Assembly (NCBI RefSeq): GCF_039522365.1
Contig: NZ_BAAADJ010000024.1
Span: 51,435 to 115,434, forward strand
Source of the DNA: Bacillus carboniphilus
GTDB taxonomy: Bacteria; Bacillota; Bacilli; Bacillales; JC228
Reading direction: 5' to 3'
Length of the DNA: 64,000 nucleotides
Position 1 is the first letter of the stretch. Each line of letters begins with the position of its first letter. The translations under genes were made by a program, and so were the position numbers. Of this stretch, positions 45,905-55,465 are shown in pieces. The notes beneath the pieces are model-generated. The model did no database searches. It was given only the letters and a program-made list of their open reading frames with translations, and had not been told where the DNA came from.

Positions 45905-46998
45905 GTATCTTATTATTCACCTTGAAAAGAATACTTAGAAATAAGGTTCAGCTATTCTTTATTCTGTTGTTTCCTTTTGCTTTTATGTCCTTTGGATTTA
46001 TTGGGGAACAACCATCAATTAAGGTAGCTGTTATTGACAAGGACCAGACCCCATTCACTGAGAGATTAAAGGATGGTCTTGAACAAAGGGCTAAGATCCG
46101 CCATGTAGAGGAAGAACACATGGAAGAGAAACTACTTTCCTTAAGAATTGATTATATCATTGTAATAGATAATGGTTTTACGGATAAGGTGATCAGAGGA
46201 GAAGGCGGAGGAATTACATCTTATTCAGTAAAAGAATCTAATTTTTCCGTACCTGTACGTATTTTTTTAGAACAATGGATTGGCCATGCAAAAGCTATTG
46301 CTAAGGCCGTCGATAACGAACCTGAAAGCTTTTATAAGGAATTTGAGGAGTATGACGAAACGGGAGCCCTTAAGATTCAGGAAGAGCTAGTGGCTGACCC
46401 AGGTATCTCCAGAACTAGAACGGTCATGGGATACTTAATTATTTCCGTACTGTATACATCCATAATTGTAGGACTATACATTATCTTAAATAAAAATAAT
46501 CATACCCTTATTCGGACATTGGCAGCCCCTATTAGTCTAAAAAGCTACATGTTCCAGACGGTTAGCAGCTTTATTCTAATCTCTATTATTCAAATGACCC
46601 TGGTTTTACTAGTATTAAAATGGGTGTATAAATTGTACCTAGGTGACTCTGCACTGTCCATTTATTTGATGTTAACCTTATTTTCACTTGTATCTGTTTC
46701 ATTTGGAGTTGCCATTAGTTCGTTTTCAAAGAATATTACCCAAGCATGCTTAATTGGGGTTGGTGTGATGGCACCGATGGCCATGCTAGGAGGAGCATAT
46801 TTTCCACTTGATTATGCCCCAGAGTCACTCCAAACGGTTAGTCAGTTCACTCCTGTTTCATGGGTTCTAACAGGAATAGAAAAACTATTACAGGGAGAGT
46901 CAATTACATCTCTTGGGAAGGAAATGGGGATTTTACTTTTATTCGCGGTTATATTCTTTTTATTGGGAACGTTTAGAAAGGTAGATATAGCGAAATAG
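45901..46998 (+). CDS. ABC-2 exporter permease, LnrN-like
   Basis: 365 residues with the same arrangement as the preceding permease (helix, extracytoplasmic domain, five helices), forming the second half of a heterodimeric exporter. AYFPLDYAPESLQTVSQFTPVSWVLTG near the end is typical of the family. ATGA overlap with the gene before. Confidence 0.8.
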   Translation: MSILLFTLKRILRNKVQLFFILLFPFAFMSFGFIGEQPSIKVAVIDKDQTPFTERLKDGLEQRAKIRHVEEEHMEEKLLSLRIDYIIVIDNGFTDKVIRGEGGGITSYSVKESNFSVPVRIFLEQWIGHAKAIAKAVDNEPESFYKEFEEYDETGALKIQEELVADPGISRTRTVMGYLIISVLYTSIIVGLYIILNKNNHTLIRTLAAPISLKSYMFQTVSSFILISIIQMTLVLLVLKWVYKLYLGDSALSIYLMLTLFSLVSVSFGVAISSFSKNITQACLIGVGVMAPMAMLGGAYFPLDYAPESLQTVSQFTPVSWVLTGIEKLLQGESITSLGKEMGILLLFAVIFFLLGTFRKVDIAK

Positions 46999-47039
46999 CG
47001 GAAGACTGGTATAATGGAAAAAAAGGGAAGTTGGGTAAA

Positions 47040-48140
47040 ATGGGCTATACTTTAAAAGGGGTTTTATTTCTATATCTAATCGTAAACCTTGTCATCCAGG
47101 CTGAAATTTCATATGAAGAATTATTACTTTTTCTTATCATTATTGCGATTCAAATATGGAAAGAGAGATATTATAATTCTATTTATTTATCAATTGGAAC
47201 ACTTGCGTTTATTTGTATAGCCGTTCCTATAAATCCCGCCTATAGTGTTCTATTTGCTGTAGTATTATATGATTTTATTATATATACATCGATAAGTGGA
47301 GCACTAATAACGTGTTTGCTAGCTATTTTTTTCTCAATAGGAGATATATTGATTTTAAAAAATAGTGTGATTTTAATAGTAAGTGGTCTTTTGGCATATG
47401 GAGTTGAAAAACGTAATAAAGAGTCGGAGACTTACTTACAGACACTGGATAATGAAAGGCGATTACGTTATGAGCTTGAACAAACAAAGGCTAAGCTCCT
47501 TCATTCATCCAAAGAGATAGCGAATATCGTAGAAATAAAAGAGAGAAATAGAATTGCTCGGGAAATTCATGACAGCATTGGTCATAGCTTAGCTGGGATT
47601 CTAATACAACTCCAAGCAGCATACAAACTACATGATCAAGATGAAACCAAGTCAATGATGATGATACAGAAGTCAATAAAAGGTCTTTCGGAATCGGTAG
47701 AATTACTCCGAAATACTGTCCATAATTTAAAACCACGTGAGAACGTAAGCATAGAGTACATTCATAACATCATCGATAATTTTAGCTTCTGTCCGGTTCA
47801 GCTCAAATTTTTAGGGGACTTTAGTAAAATTCCAGCCAGCCATTTAGAAATTGTGTCAACGAATATAAAGGAAGCCCTGACCAACGCTGCCAAGTATTCT
47901 CAGGCGACAAATATTCAGGTCAATATTGATGTAAACGAACAATACACGAGGTTGTATATAAAAGATAATGGGGTTGGGTGTGACCATATTACAGAGGGAC
48001 TGGGTTTAAGCGGTATGAGGGAGAGAATCCGCAATGTTGGAGGCAGCCTCTCTCTAAGCTCTAAAGAGGGATTCCTAATTGTTTGTCTTATTCCAAACCG
48101 GGACAGGAGTGGGGTATTTGAAAGTCTTAATAGTGGATGA
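47040..48140 (+). CDS. NarL-type sensor histidine kinase, LnrJ-like
   Basis: About 366 residues. Five or six membrane helices without an extracellular sensor domain (about 5-122), a short coiled coil, then HisKA_3 with His177 in RNRIAREIHDSIGHSLAG and an HATPase_c domain (NIKEALTNAAKYSQ, DNGVG, GLGLSGMRERI). Membrane-only kinases of this kind often sense the state of the membrane or the linked transporter. TTG 47031 is too close to GGGAAG, so ATG 47040 is chosen. Confidence 0.88.
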   Translation: MGYTLKGVLFLYLIVNLVIQAEISYEELLLFLIIIAIQIWKERYYNSIYLSIGTLAFICIAVPINPAYSVLFAVVLYDFIIYTSISGALITCLLAIFFSIGDILILKNSVILIVSGLLAYGVEKRNKESETYLQTLDNERRLRYELEQTKAKLLHSSKEIANIVEIKERNRIAREIHDSIGHSLAGILIQLQAAYKLHDQDETKSMMMIQKSIKGLSESVELLRNTVHNLKPRENVSIEYIHNIIDNFSFCPVQLKFLGDFSKIPASHLEIVSTNIKEALTNAAKYSQATNIQVNIDVNEQYTRLYIKDNGVGCDHITEGLGLSGMRERIRNVGGSLSLSSKEGFLIVCLIPNRDRSGVFESLNSG

Positions 48141-48738
48141 TGATGCACTGATTCGGGATGGTTTAAAGATTCTAATAGACTTGGAAGAAGATTTACAAGT
48201 AATTGGAACTGCAAGTAATGGTCAAGAAGCCTTTGATTTTTGCCAAATACAAAAGCCTGACCTTGTGTTGATGGATATACGAATGCCGGTTATGGATGGG
48301 GTCCAGGGAACACAGCTTATAAAAAAATATGACTCCAATATAAAGGTGGTTATACTAACAACTTTTAAGGATGATGATTATATAAAAGAGGCCATCAAAT
48401 CTGGTGCAGAAGGATATATTTTAAAAAACCAGCCAACTGATAGTATCATAGAGAGCCTGCGAGCCGTAGGAAAGGGTACAATCGTTTTTGAAAAGGAAGT
48501 AGCTAGTTCATTATCGGCTATGTTGAGGGATAAGAAAACAGTACCAGAGCAGTTTGATTTAACAAAACGTGAATTAGAAATCCTTGAACTTATTGCTGAA
48601 GGATTATCCAATAAAGAAATAGCAGATAGAATCTACTTAAGTGTGGGCACCATCCGGAATTATATTACAACCCTACTAGAAAAACTACAATTAAGGGACC
48701 GTACCCAATTGGCTATTTTTTATTTAAAGCATTTTTAA
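48118..48738 (+). CDS. NarL/LuxR-type response regulator, LnrK-like
   Basis: 206 residues. The receiver domain has VDDDALIRD and the phosphoacceptor Asp53 in LVLMDIRMP; the C-terminal LuxR HTH reads LTKRELEILELIAEGLSNKEIA. TTG start after AGGAGTGGGG, overlapping the kinase gene by 23 bases. It likely controls its own operon; the palindrome at 43721 is a candidate site. Confidence 0.9.
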   Translation: MKVLIVDDDALIRDGLKILIDLEEDLQVIGTASNGQEAFDFCQIQKPDLVLMDIRMPVMDGVQGTQLIKKYDSNIKVVILTTFKDDDYIKEAIKSGAEGYILKNQPTDSIIESLRAVGKGTIVFEKEVASSLSAMLRDKKTVPEQFDLTKRELEILELIAEGLSNKEIADRIYLSVGTIRNYITTLLEKLQLRDRTQLAIFYLKHF

Positions 48739-48763
48739 TAACATAAAAGGAACAGGTGACCAG

Positions 48764-49555
48764 ATGGAAATACCTTTTCAATTGCAAAATTTGCTACAAG
48801 AATATACAAAACTAGTGGTTGAGGGGCTAGGGGAAAAAGTCCATGGTGTTTATGTGTATGGGTCCATTGCTCTTGGGGGTTACGAAGAGAGTAATAGTGA
48901 TATAGATTTTATAACCATCCTAAACGATCAGCCTGATGATATTAACTTTAAAAGAATGGTTGAAATTCATCAAAATCTACAGGAGAAATTTGAAATAGCA
49001 AAAAAGATGGATGGATCGTATATACAAAAAGCAGACATAGGTTTGCTAAATGATAAGCTTTCCCCATATCCGTTTGTTAATGATGGGGTAATAAGGAAAG
49101 GTCATTGGGATATAAACTACGTGACTTGGTGGGTGTTAAAAACGAAAGGGATTACTCTATACGGCCCTAGCATAAGGGAAATGGACATTCCAGTTTCTTG
49201 GGATCATGTAGAAGAGACCATGAATTATAACATTCATCAGTATTGGAAAAAGAGGATAGAAAGAGTAGATTCCTCTATAGATGACGTGGATGTTGCGGAT
49301 TCCGTTTTAACACTATGTAGAATCTATTTTACTCTTACGGGTAAAATAATTATTCCGAAAGTCAAAGCGGGTGAGAGTCTACTAGAAAGAGAAGAATTTC
49401 GGGAGTGGTCTTCAGTCATAAGGGAGGCAATTCGGATTCGTAAAGGAAACAATCAGGTATCGGAAATATCTTCAAAACAAGCTAGAGTAGAAAAAGTAGT
49501 TCAATTTGTCAGCCATATGATTGATACATGTAGCAAAATAGTAACGTCACGCTAA
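48764..49555 (+). CDS. ANT(3'')/AadA-like nucleotidyltransferase
   Basis: 263 residues. The nucleotidyltransferase motif GS-x11-D-x-D is present (Gly33-Ser34, Asp46, Asp48 in YGSIALGGYEESNSDIDF), followed by the aminoglycoside adenylyltransferase-type helical domain (about 150-255). It begins 26 bases after the regulator gene and may be transcribed with it. The fold suggests transfer of AMP to an aminoglycoside, but many chromosomal members have no proven drug substrate. Confidence 0.75.
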   Translation: MEIPFQLQNLLQEYTKLVVEGLGEKVHGVYVYGSIALGGYEESNSDIDFITILNDQPDDINFKRMVEIHQNLQEKFEIAKKMDGSYIQKADIGLLNDKLSPYPFVNDGVIRKGHWDINYVTWWVLKTKGITLYGPSIREMDIPVSWDHVEETMNYNIHQYWKKRIERVDSSIDDVDVADSVLTLCRIYFTLTGKIIIPKVKAGESLLEREEFREWSSVIREAIRIRKGNNQVSEISSKQARVEKVVQFVSHMIDTCSKIVTSR

Positions 49556-49586
49556 TAATTCCTGTTATAAAACAGGGATTTTTTTT
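49556..49586 (+). terminator. Intrinsic terminator
   Basis: AATTCCTGTT pairs with AACAGGGATT followed by a run of T. The remaining bases to 49835 carry no supported feature. Confidence 0.75.
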
Positions 49587-49835
49587 AGCTCTTGTTTAGT
49601 ACATAAAAACAGTAAAGCGATAAATTTTTTTAATGAAATTTAATTATTCTGTCAGCCCTGATCTATTGCTGTTGGTGGCGCTTACATGACAAAGTGAATT
49701 TTCACTCAATTTAAAAAACTTCGAAAAAAGGACTACCCAAATAAAAAAGCCTATGATAAAATCCAATAACAATAAAGGTTATTTAGTTATCCGAAATATT
49801 TGTCAAATTTAACCGAAAAGGGAGAGTGTTGAGTC

Positions 49836-51101
49836 ATGGCGTACAAGTTAATTAAAAATGGAACCTTGATTGATGGTAATGGTGGTCAGCCATTAGTAGA
49901 CGCAGCTGTATTATTGAATGGTAATAAAATTGAAGCTGTTGGAAAAGTGTCTGAGGTACAAGTGCCATCCGGAGACGTTGAAGTAGTAGATGCACAAGGT
50001 GGATTTATTCTTCCGGGATTCATCGATACTCACGTTCATATGCTGTTTGAAGTAGGTAAGGTCGAAGAAAGCTTAACAACTCCTTTTTCATACAAGTTTT
50101 ATAAAGCTACTCAGTTTATGAAAAGAACGGTCGATGCTGGTGTAACAACAGTCCGGGACGCAGGGTTTACAGATTTAGGAGTTAAAAAGGCTGTTGAAGA
50201 CAAACTGGTTGTTGGACCAAGAATGCAAATTAGTATTACTCCTCTAACAACAACAGGAGGTCATGGAGACCAATGGATGGTTTCTGGAGTAGATATTACT
50301 AGCCCAAGCTATCCAGGAGTACCAGATGGCATTTGTGATGGGGTAGAGCAAGTTCGACAAAGAGCTCGTGAGGTTTTACGTGCTGGGGCAGATATTATAA
50401 AAGTTCACGCAACGGGTGGAGTTCTAAGTCCTACTGACCATCCAGAATTCACACAGTTTAGTCAAGAAGAATTAGAGGTTATAGTCCAGGAAGCCAAATT
50501 CAGACGTGGCGTTAAAGTTATGGCACATGCTCAAGGGGCAGAAGGTATTAAAAACGCAATTAGAGCTGGTATCCATTCAATCGAACACGGAATCTTTATT
50601 GATGATGAGGCGATTGAATTGATGTTAGAGCATGGTACTTACCTTGTTCCAACCTTACTAGCACCTGTAGCTGTATTAGAAGCTGCAGAGCGAGATGGAT
50701 CAATGCCAGAATACGGTGTACAAAAGTGTCGTGAAGTTATTGAATTCCATAAAGAAAGCATCGCCAAGGCTTACCGAGCTGGGGTAAAAATCGCAATGGG
50801 TACGGATGCAGGTGTTATGGCACATGGAACAAATCTTCGTGAACTTGGACTCATGTGTGACATTGGAATGACTCCTATGGAATCTCTTGTGGCTACTACA
50901 AAAGTGGCTGCTGAATGTATGGGCTGGGAAGACAAAATTGGTACAGTTGAAGCTGGTAAGCTAGCGGATATTGTCATTTCACAAACAGACCCACTATCAG
51001 ATATTCGTTCATTAGAAAACACAGATAACATTGTTGCTGTAATTCAAGACGGTGAATTAGTTAAGAACGCTCTGAACAAGGTTGCTGTGGTTCAGAACTA
51101 A
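49836..51101 (+). CDS. Metal-dependent amidohydrolase (imidazolonepropionase/prolidase-like)
   Basis: 421 residues, amidohydrolase superfamily. Metal ligands: FIDTHVHM (His66, His68), the Lys in IIKVHATGG, VMAHAQG, IHSIEHG and the Asp in MGTDAG. The members closest in motif include Xaa-Pro-type and N-acyl amino acid hydrolases; the exact substrate is not predictable. RBS GGGAGAG. It is paired with the membrane protein at 51196, which may import its substrate. Confidence 0.82.
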   Translation: MAYKLIKNGTLIDGNGGQPLVDAAVLLNGNKIEAVGKVSEVQVPSGDVEVVDAQGGFILPGFIDTHVHMLFEVGKVEESLTTPFSYKFYKATQFMKRTVDAGVTTVRDAGFTDLGVKKAVEDKLVVGPRMQISITPLTTTGGHGDQWMVSGVDITSPSYPGVPDGICDGVEQVRQRAREVLRAGADIIKVHATGGVLSPTDHPEFTQFSQEELEVIVQEAKFRRGVKVMAHAQGAEGIKNAIRAGIHSIEHGIFIDDEAIELMLEHGTYLVPTLLAPVAVLEAAERDGSMPEYGVQKCREVIEFHKESIAKAYRAGVKIAMGTDAGVMAHGTNLRELGLMCDIGMTPMESLVATTKVAAECMGWEDKIGTVEAGKLADIVISQTDPLSDIRSLENTDNIVAVIQDGELVKNALNKVAVVQN

Positions 51102-51109
51102 GGTGATAA

Positions 51110-51140
51110 AAGCTGTCCACCATTGGACAGCTTGCCTTTT
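51110..51140 (+). terminator. Intercistronic hairpin
   Basis: AAGCTGTCC and GGACAGCTT form a stem with a weak downstream T-run, between the amidohydrolase and its putative transporter. Partial terminator or mRNA-stabilising element. Confidence 0.5.
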
Positions 51141-51195
51141 AACCATTTACTGACATGCTTTAAAGCGATAAAAAATAACTAAGGAGGTAATTAAA

Positions 51196-52368
51196 ATGAA
51201 TGATCCCATCATTGCGGTATTGTGTATTTTAGGAGTTATGGTTGTAGGTGAGGCAGTTTCTATTTTAACAAGAGCGCGTGTTCCGATGCTCCTTGTTGCA
51301 ATGCTTGGTTATATGGTCCTAATCTGGACAGGGGTTTTTCCAAAAGAAATTTTAACAACCGCGACACTTGGAACTTTTGGTGCGGTAATGGTAGCACCAC
51401 TAATTATTCATATGGGTACTCTAATCCCGTTTAAAGTTCTAAAAGGTCAAGTGAAAACAGTCATGATTGCTTTAATCGGAATGGTGGGATCTGTTGTATT
51501 AATCGTTGCTATTATTTCTCCTTTATTCGGTTATTCCACAGCTGTCTCTGCAGCAGGTCCATTAGCAGGTGGTACAATCGCCTTTATTATCACCACACAA
51601 AAGTTAACGGAAATGGGATTAGCTAGCTTGATTGCTATACCGGCTCTAATTGTTGCGGTTCAAGGGTTAGTAGGAATGCCAATTGCGAACTTCTTCTTAC
51701 GTAGATTTGCAAATAATGTGAAGAAGGAAATCAATCAACCGGGTTACGCAGAGGTTGCTGCAACAGCTGAATCTTTTATGAATCCGGAAGAATCAAAAAA
51801 GTCGTTAATTCCTAAAAAGTTTCAAACGCCAACCGTTCTTTTATTCCAGCTATTCCTTGCAGGGGTGGTAGCTAATTTCCTAGGTAAAGTTACAGGGGTT
51901 AACTTTAGTGTATGGTGCTTACTTCTAGGTATTGCAGGAGCTTACTTTAAGTTTTTCCAACCAAAGATGTTGGAACGTGCCAACTCTTTTGGTATTTCAA
52001 TGGTTGCCTTAATATTCTTTATCATGGTACCGATGACTGATGTAACACCTTCTATGTTTGCTAAATCATTAGGAGTTGTACTTGTTATTATGGTAGTCGG
52101 TATCATCGGAATTGTTGGTGGTGGATATATTGCTTCTAAAATCTTTAAGTGGGATTACAATAAAGCAATTGCGGTGGCTTTAACAGCACTACTAGGATTC
52201 CCAGCGGACTATATCGTTTGTGAGGAAGTTAGTCGAAGTGTTGGTGAGAATGAAAAAGAAGAGAAGGCCATCTTTAATGAGATTGTAACACCGATGCTTG
52301 TAGGTGGATTTACAACGGTTACAACAGGATCGATTGTTATCGCGAGTATTCTGATGAATACATTATAA
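51196..52368 (+). CDS. Multi-pass membrane transporter of unknown substrate
   Basis: 390 residues, ten or eleven helices, with a hydrophilic central loop (about 175-215). Seen: Gly-rich helix breaks (SAAGPLAGGTIAFIITTQKLTE in the fourth helix region) and a late ALLGFPADYIVCEEVSRSVGE motif with conserved Asp/Glu, suggesting a secondary transporter. The even spread of helices resembles GltS- or KdgT-type carriers, but I cannot assign a family. AAGGAGG before ATG. Likely functional partner of the amidohydrolase. Confidence 0.65.
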   Translation: MNDPIIAVLCILGVMVVGEAVSILTRARVPMLLVAMLGYMVLIWTGVFPKEILTTATLGTFGAVMVAPLIIHMGTLIPFKVLKGQVKTVMIALIGMVGSVVLIVAIISPLFGYSTAVSAAGPLAGGTIAFIITTQKLTEMGLASLIAIPALIVAVQGLVGMPIANFFLRRFANNVKKEINQPGYAEVAATAESFMNPEESKKSLIPKKFQTPTVLLFQLFLAGVVANFLGKVTGVNFSVWCLLLGIAGAYFKFFQPKMLERANSFGISMVALIFFIMVPMTDVTPSMFAKSLGVVLVIMVVGIIGIVGGGYIASKIFKWDYNKAIAVALTALLGFPADYIVCEEVSRSVGENEKEEKAIFNEIVTPMLVGGFTTVTTGSIVIASILMNTL

Positions 52369-52375
52369 TGATAAT

Positions 52376-52404
52376 TAGGCCCACCATAGAGGGGCCTTTT
52401 TTTT
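52376..52404 (+). terminator. Intrinsic terminator
   Basis: AGGCCC pairs with GGGGCCT followed by eight T. Confidence 0.85.
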
Positions 52405-52515
52405 CTTTTTCGTCTTTTTTTATTTTTTTGTTTGTAAGAATCTACCTTTTATATTGTTAAAAGAACAACTTAGGATTATAATCCCTCTATTGAGAGAGTT
52501 TAGGGGTGAAATATC

Positions 52516-54237
52516 GTGCTTCGACGTTTTTATACTTATTATCTTCCACATAAGAAGCTATTTTTAATAGATTTTAGTAGTGCTGTTATTGTGGCGATAT
52601 TGGAATTAGCTTTCCCGTTAGCAGTACAGTGGTTTATTGACGATCTACTTCCAGGTGAAGATTGGTCAGCCATTATGTGGGTAGGGACAGGGTTACTAGC
52701 TTTGTATATTGTAAGTACTTTGCTCCAATATATTGTGAATTATTGGGGACATAAGTTAGGAATCAATATTGAAACGGACATGAGGCATCAGTTGTTTAAG
52801 CATGTCCAAAGACAATCTTTTAGATTTTTCGATAATACCAAGACTGGTCACATAATGAGTAGAATTACAAATGACTTGTTTGATATTGGAGAGCTAGCTC
52901 ACCATGGACCTGAGGATGTATTTATTGCAGCTATGACCTTCATTGGTGCGTTTTGGATCATGCTAACCATCAATGTTAAATTAGCATTGGTTGCGATATT
53001 AGTTGTTCCGTTTCTCATTTGGTTAATTGTTTACTGTAATTTGAGAATGAACAAAGCTTGGAAGCAAATGTACACGGAAATTGCTGATGTCAATGCGAGA
53101 GTAGAAGACAGTGTATCTGGGGCTAGAGTCGTTCAGTCCTTTACAAACGAAGAGTTTGAGATTTCTAGATTCCGAGTGAACAATCAACGTTTTAGAAAAG
53201 CAAAATTAGCGGGTTATAAAGTGATGTCATTCAGTACGTCCGGGATTTATATGATGACAAGATTTATCGTATTGATCGTACTAATAATTGGGGCATGGTT
53301 AAGCTTCCGAGGGGAACTATCATACGGAGAATTGGTAGGGTTTGTTCTTTATATCAATGTATTATTCAAACCCATTGATAAAATAAGTGCACTCATGGAG
53401 CTCTATCCGAAAGGCATGGCGGGGTTTAAGAGATTTACTGAATTACTGGATAATGAGCCTGAAGTATTAGACCGCGCTGATGCTGTAAACGTGAGCTCAT
53501 TACAGGGAAATATTTCGTTTAGTAATGTTTCATTCCGTTACGATCAGCACAAACCAGTTCTAAGTGAGATTGACCTTGATATCCCCGCAGGAGAAACGGT
53601 GGCCTTTGTAGGACCATCAGGAGCCGGAAAAACGACTATTTGTTCACTCATCCCTCGCTTCTATGATGTGGATGAGGGGGCTATTTATATTGATGGACGT
53701 GATGTTCGCCAAATGACGAAAAAATCACTTCGATCACAGATTGGGATTGTACAGCAAGATGTATTTTTATTTACCGGTACACTTCGGGAGAATATTGCGT
53801 ACGGAAGTCTAGGAGCTTCTGAGGAGGAGATTAGGGAAGCAGCCAAGCGTGCCCACTTGGAATCCTTTATTGAATCTCTTCCATTAGGTTATGATACGCC
53901 AGTTGGAGAAAGAGGCTTAAAGCTTTCCGGAGGTCAGAAGCAGAGAATTGCGATTGCCCGGATGTTTTTAAAGAATCCTCCTATTCTAATATTGGATGAG
54001 GCGACTTCCGCTTTAGATACTGAAACCGAGATGATTATTCAAAAGGCCTTAGCAGAACTAGCTGAGAACCGCACAACGCTTGTGATCGCACACCGATTGG
54101 CTACTATTCGAAATGCCGATCGAATTGTTGTCGTCACTGAGGAAGGTATTACAGAGCAAGGTAGCTACCAGGAGCTTGTTGAAAAAGGTGGCGTATTTAC
54201 TAGGCTTCATAAAGTACAATACGCAAATCAAATATAA
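52516..54237 (+). CDS. ABC exporter, half-transporter with fused membrane and ATPase domains
   Basis: 573 residues: six helices (about 15-300) followed by an ABC domain with Walker A GPSGAGKTT, signature LSGGQKQRIAIARM, Walker B ILILDEATSALD and H-loop IAHRLAT. MsbA/YfiB/BmrA type, working as a dimer on lipids, peptides or drugs. GTG start with AGGGGTGA upstream. Monocistronic. Confidence 0.9.
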   Translation: MLRRFYTYYLPHKKLFLIDFSSAVIVAILELAFPLAVQWFIDDLLPGEDWSAIMWVGTGLLALYIVSTLLQYIVNYWGHKLGINIETDMRHQLFKHVQRQSFRFFDNTKTGHIMSRITNDLFDIGELAHHGPEDVFIAAMTFIGAFWIMLTINVKLALVAILVVPFLIWLIVYCNLRMNKAWKQMYTEIADVNARVEDSVSGARVVQSFTNEEFEISRFRVNNQRFRKAKLAGYKVMSFSTSGIYMMTRFIVLIVLIIGAWLSFRGELSYGELVGFVLYINVLFKPIDKISALMELYPKGMAGFKRFTELLDNEPEVLDRADAVNVSSLQGNISFSNVSFRYDQHKPVLSEIDLDIPAGETVAFVGPSGAGKTTICSLIPRFYDVDEGAIYIDGRDVRQMTKKSLRSQIGIVQQDVFLFTGTLRENIAYGSLGASEEEIREAAKRAHLESFIESLPLGYDTPVGERGLKLSGGQKQRIAIARMFLKNPPILILDEATSALDTETEMIIQKALAELAENRTTLVIAHRLATIRNADRIVVVTEEGITEQGSYQELVEKGGVFTRLHKVQYANQI

Positions 54238-54248
54238 GTAAAAGGAAG

Positions 54249-54288
54249 AAAGAAGTGGCTTTCCAATTTTGAGAGCTGCTTCTTTTTT
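54249..54288 (+). terminator. Intrinsic terminator
   Basis: AAGAAGTGGCT pairs with AGCTGCTTCTT (two G-U pairs) followed by T-run. Confidence 0.75.
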
Positions 54289-54374
54289 TATATGGAAGAA
54301 ACACGAAGGACCTGAAACGTGCTCTATGGTGAGGAGAAGCAGGAAATTTTTTGGGATAGCTGGTTGTGGATCCG

Positions 54375-54660
54375 CAGAACAATAAGCGGAAACAGAGTCC
54401 GGCTGAGGTCTGGCAGCAAGAGAAGTGGACACAGAATCCGCTATTTGTCTCAAAATGCCTATTTTTACCGATGAAGCGGACAGAGGTTCCGTTATATGGT
54501 GAAATTCGGTAAGAAAACCCCTCAAAATTGAAGAATAACGGAACCAGGGTCCGTTCGACCCCTGAAAACCGGCATTTTTATTAAAATAACGGAACGAGGG
54601 TCCGGTTGTAATGCGATAGCAAGAGAATCGGACACAGAATCCGTTATTTGTAAAATTTGT
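54375..54660. repeat. Second cluster of ATAACGGA...GTCCG elements
   Basis: Six copies in both orientations: forward at about 54382 (AGCGGAAACAGAGTCCGG), 54532 (ATAACGGAACCAGGGTCCG) and 54585; reverse at about 54424 (GGACACAGAATCCGC), 54473 and 54627 (GGACACAGAATCCGTTAT). Spacing is about 45-58 bases. The sequence is the same family as at 6.5 kb. No gene is supported between 54238 and 54739. Confidence 0.75.
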
Positions 54661-54673
54661 TGGAAAATAATAG

Positions 54674-54702
54674 TTGATTAAACTAACATCATTAGTTATT
54701 AT
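54674..54702 (+). promoter_or_regulatory. Promoter of the MBL-TetR operon
   Basis: TTGATT (54674-54679) and TATTAT (54697-54702), 17 bases apart, with operator copies in the spacer and at the start of transcription. Confidence 0.7.
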
Positions 54703-54720
54703 AAAACTAATGTTATTAGT
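54682..54720. promoter_or_regulatory. Tandem operators for the TetR-family regulator
   Basis: Two 15-bp imperfect palindromes of the form ACTAAY-RTY-RTTAGT: ACTAACATCATTAGT (54682-54696) and ACTAATGTTATTAGT (54706-54720), centre to centre 24 bases. The first fills the -35/-10 spacer, the second covers the likely start of transcription. The arrangement predicts repression by the regulator encoded at 55466. Confidence 0.7.
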
Positions 54721-54739
54721 TTAAAGGGGGAGAATACTC

Positions 54740-55450
54740 ATGCAAGTCATTAAAAAGGGGTCCTTATATCAACTGGCTTTTATGCCACGTTTTTTTCCAG
54801 TGAATTGCTATATGGTGGAGGAAGAAAGTAGTTTAACACTGGTTGACACAGCATTGCCTTATAGCTGGACGGGGATTTTGCAAGTAGCAGAACAGATTGG
54901 TAAGCCTATTACCAAGATTGTCTTAACACACGGTCATGGAGATCATGTAGGATCTTTAGATACATTAAAGGAGAAACTTCCATCTGTCGAAACTTATATT
55001 TCTAAACGAGATGCGCGATTGTTAAAAGGAGATCGATCATTAGACCCGACTGAACCAGAAACACCCATTCGAGGTGGAGTCCCCAAAGACGTGAGGACAA
55101 CACCTGACTTTCTTCTAGAAGATGGGGATGAGGTGGGTTCTTTAGTAGCCATTTCAACACCAGGGCATACACCGGGCTCCATGTCATTTATAGATAAGCG
55201 GACTCTAGCATTGATAGCGGGAGATGCGTTCCAAACAAGAGGCGGAATGGCCGTATCTGGTCAAATTCGCCCGACTTTCCCGTTTCCGGCTATGGCAACT
55301 TGGAATAAAGAAGTTGCTATTGAGAGTGCAAACAAATTACTAGGATTTAATCCATCTCTACTTGCAGTAGGTCATGGGAAGATGATTGATCAACCTAATC
55401 ACTTAATAGACCGTGCAATTCAGGAAGCAAATGAACATGTAAACAAATAG
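54740..55450 (+). CDS. Metallo-beta-lactamase-fold hydrolase
   Basis: 236 residues. Zinc motif THGHGDHVGS near residue 63, with later ligands in STPGHTPGS, GDAF and VGHGK. A general MBL-fold hydrolase, similar to YflN-type proteins; substrates may be lactones or small thioesters. It is the first gene of a two-gene unit with its repressor. Confidence 0.85.
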   Translation: MQVIKKGSLYQLAFMPRFFPVNCYMVEEESSLTLVDTALPYSWTGILQVAEQIGKPITKIVLTHGHGDHVGSLDTLKEKLPSVETYISKRDARLLKGDRSLDPTEPETPIRGGVPKDVRTTPDFLLEDGDEVGSLVAISTPGHTPGSMSFIDKRTLALIAGDAFQTRGGMAVSGQIRPTFPFPAMATWNKEVAIESANKLLGFNPSLLAVGHGKMIDQPNHLIDRAIQEANEHVNK

Positions 55451-55465
55451 AAAGGATGCAATAAA

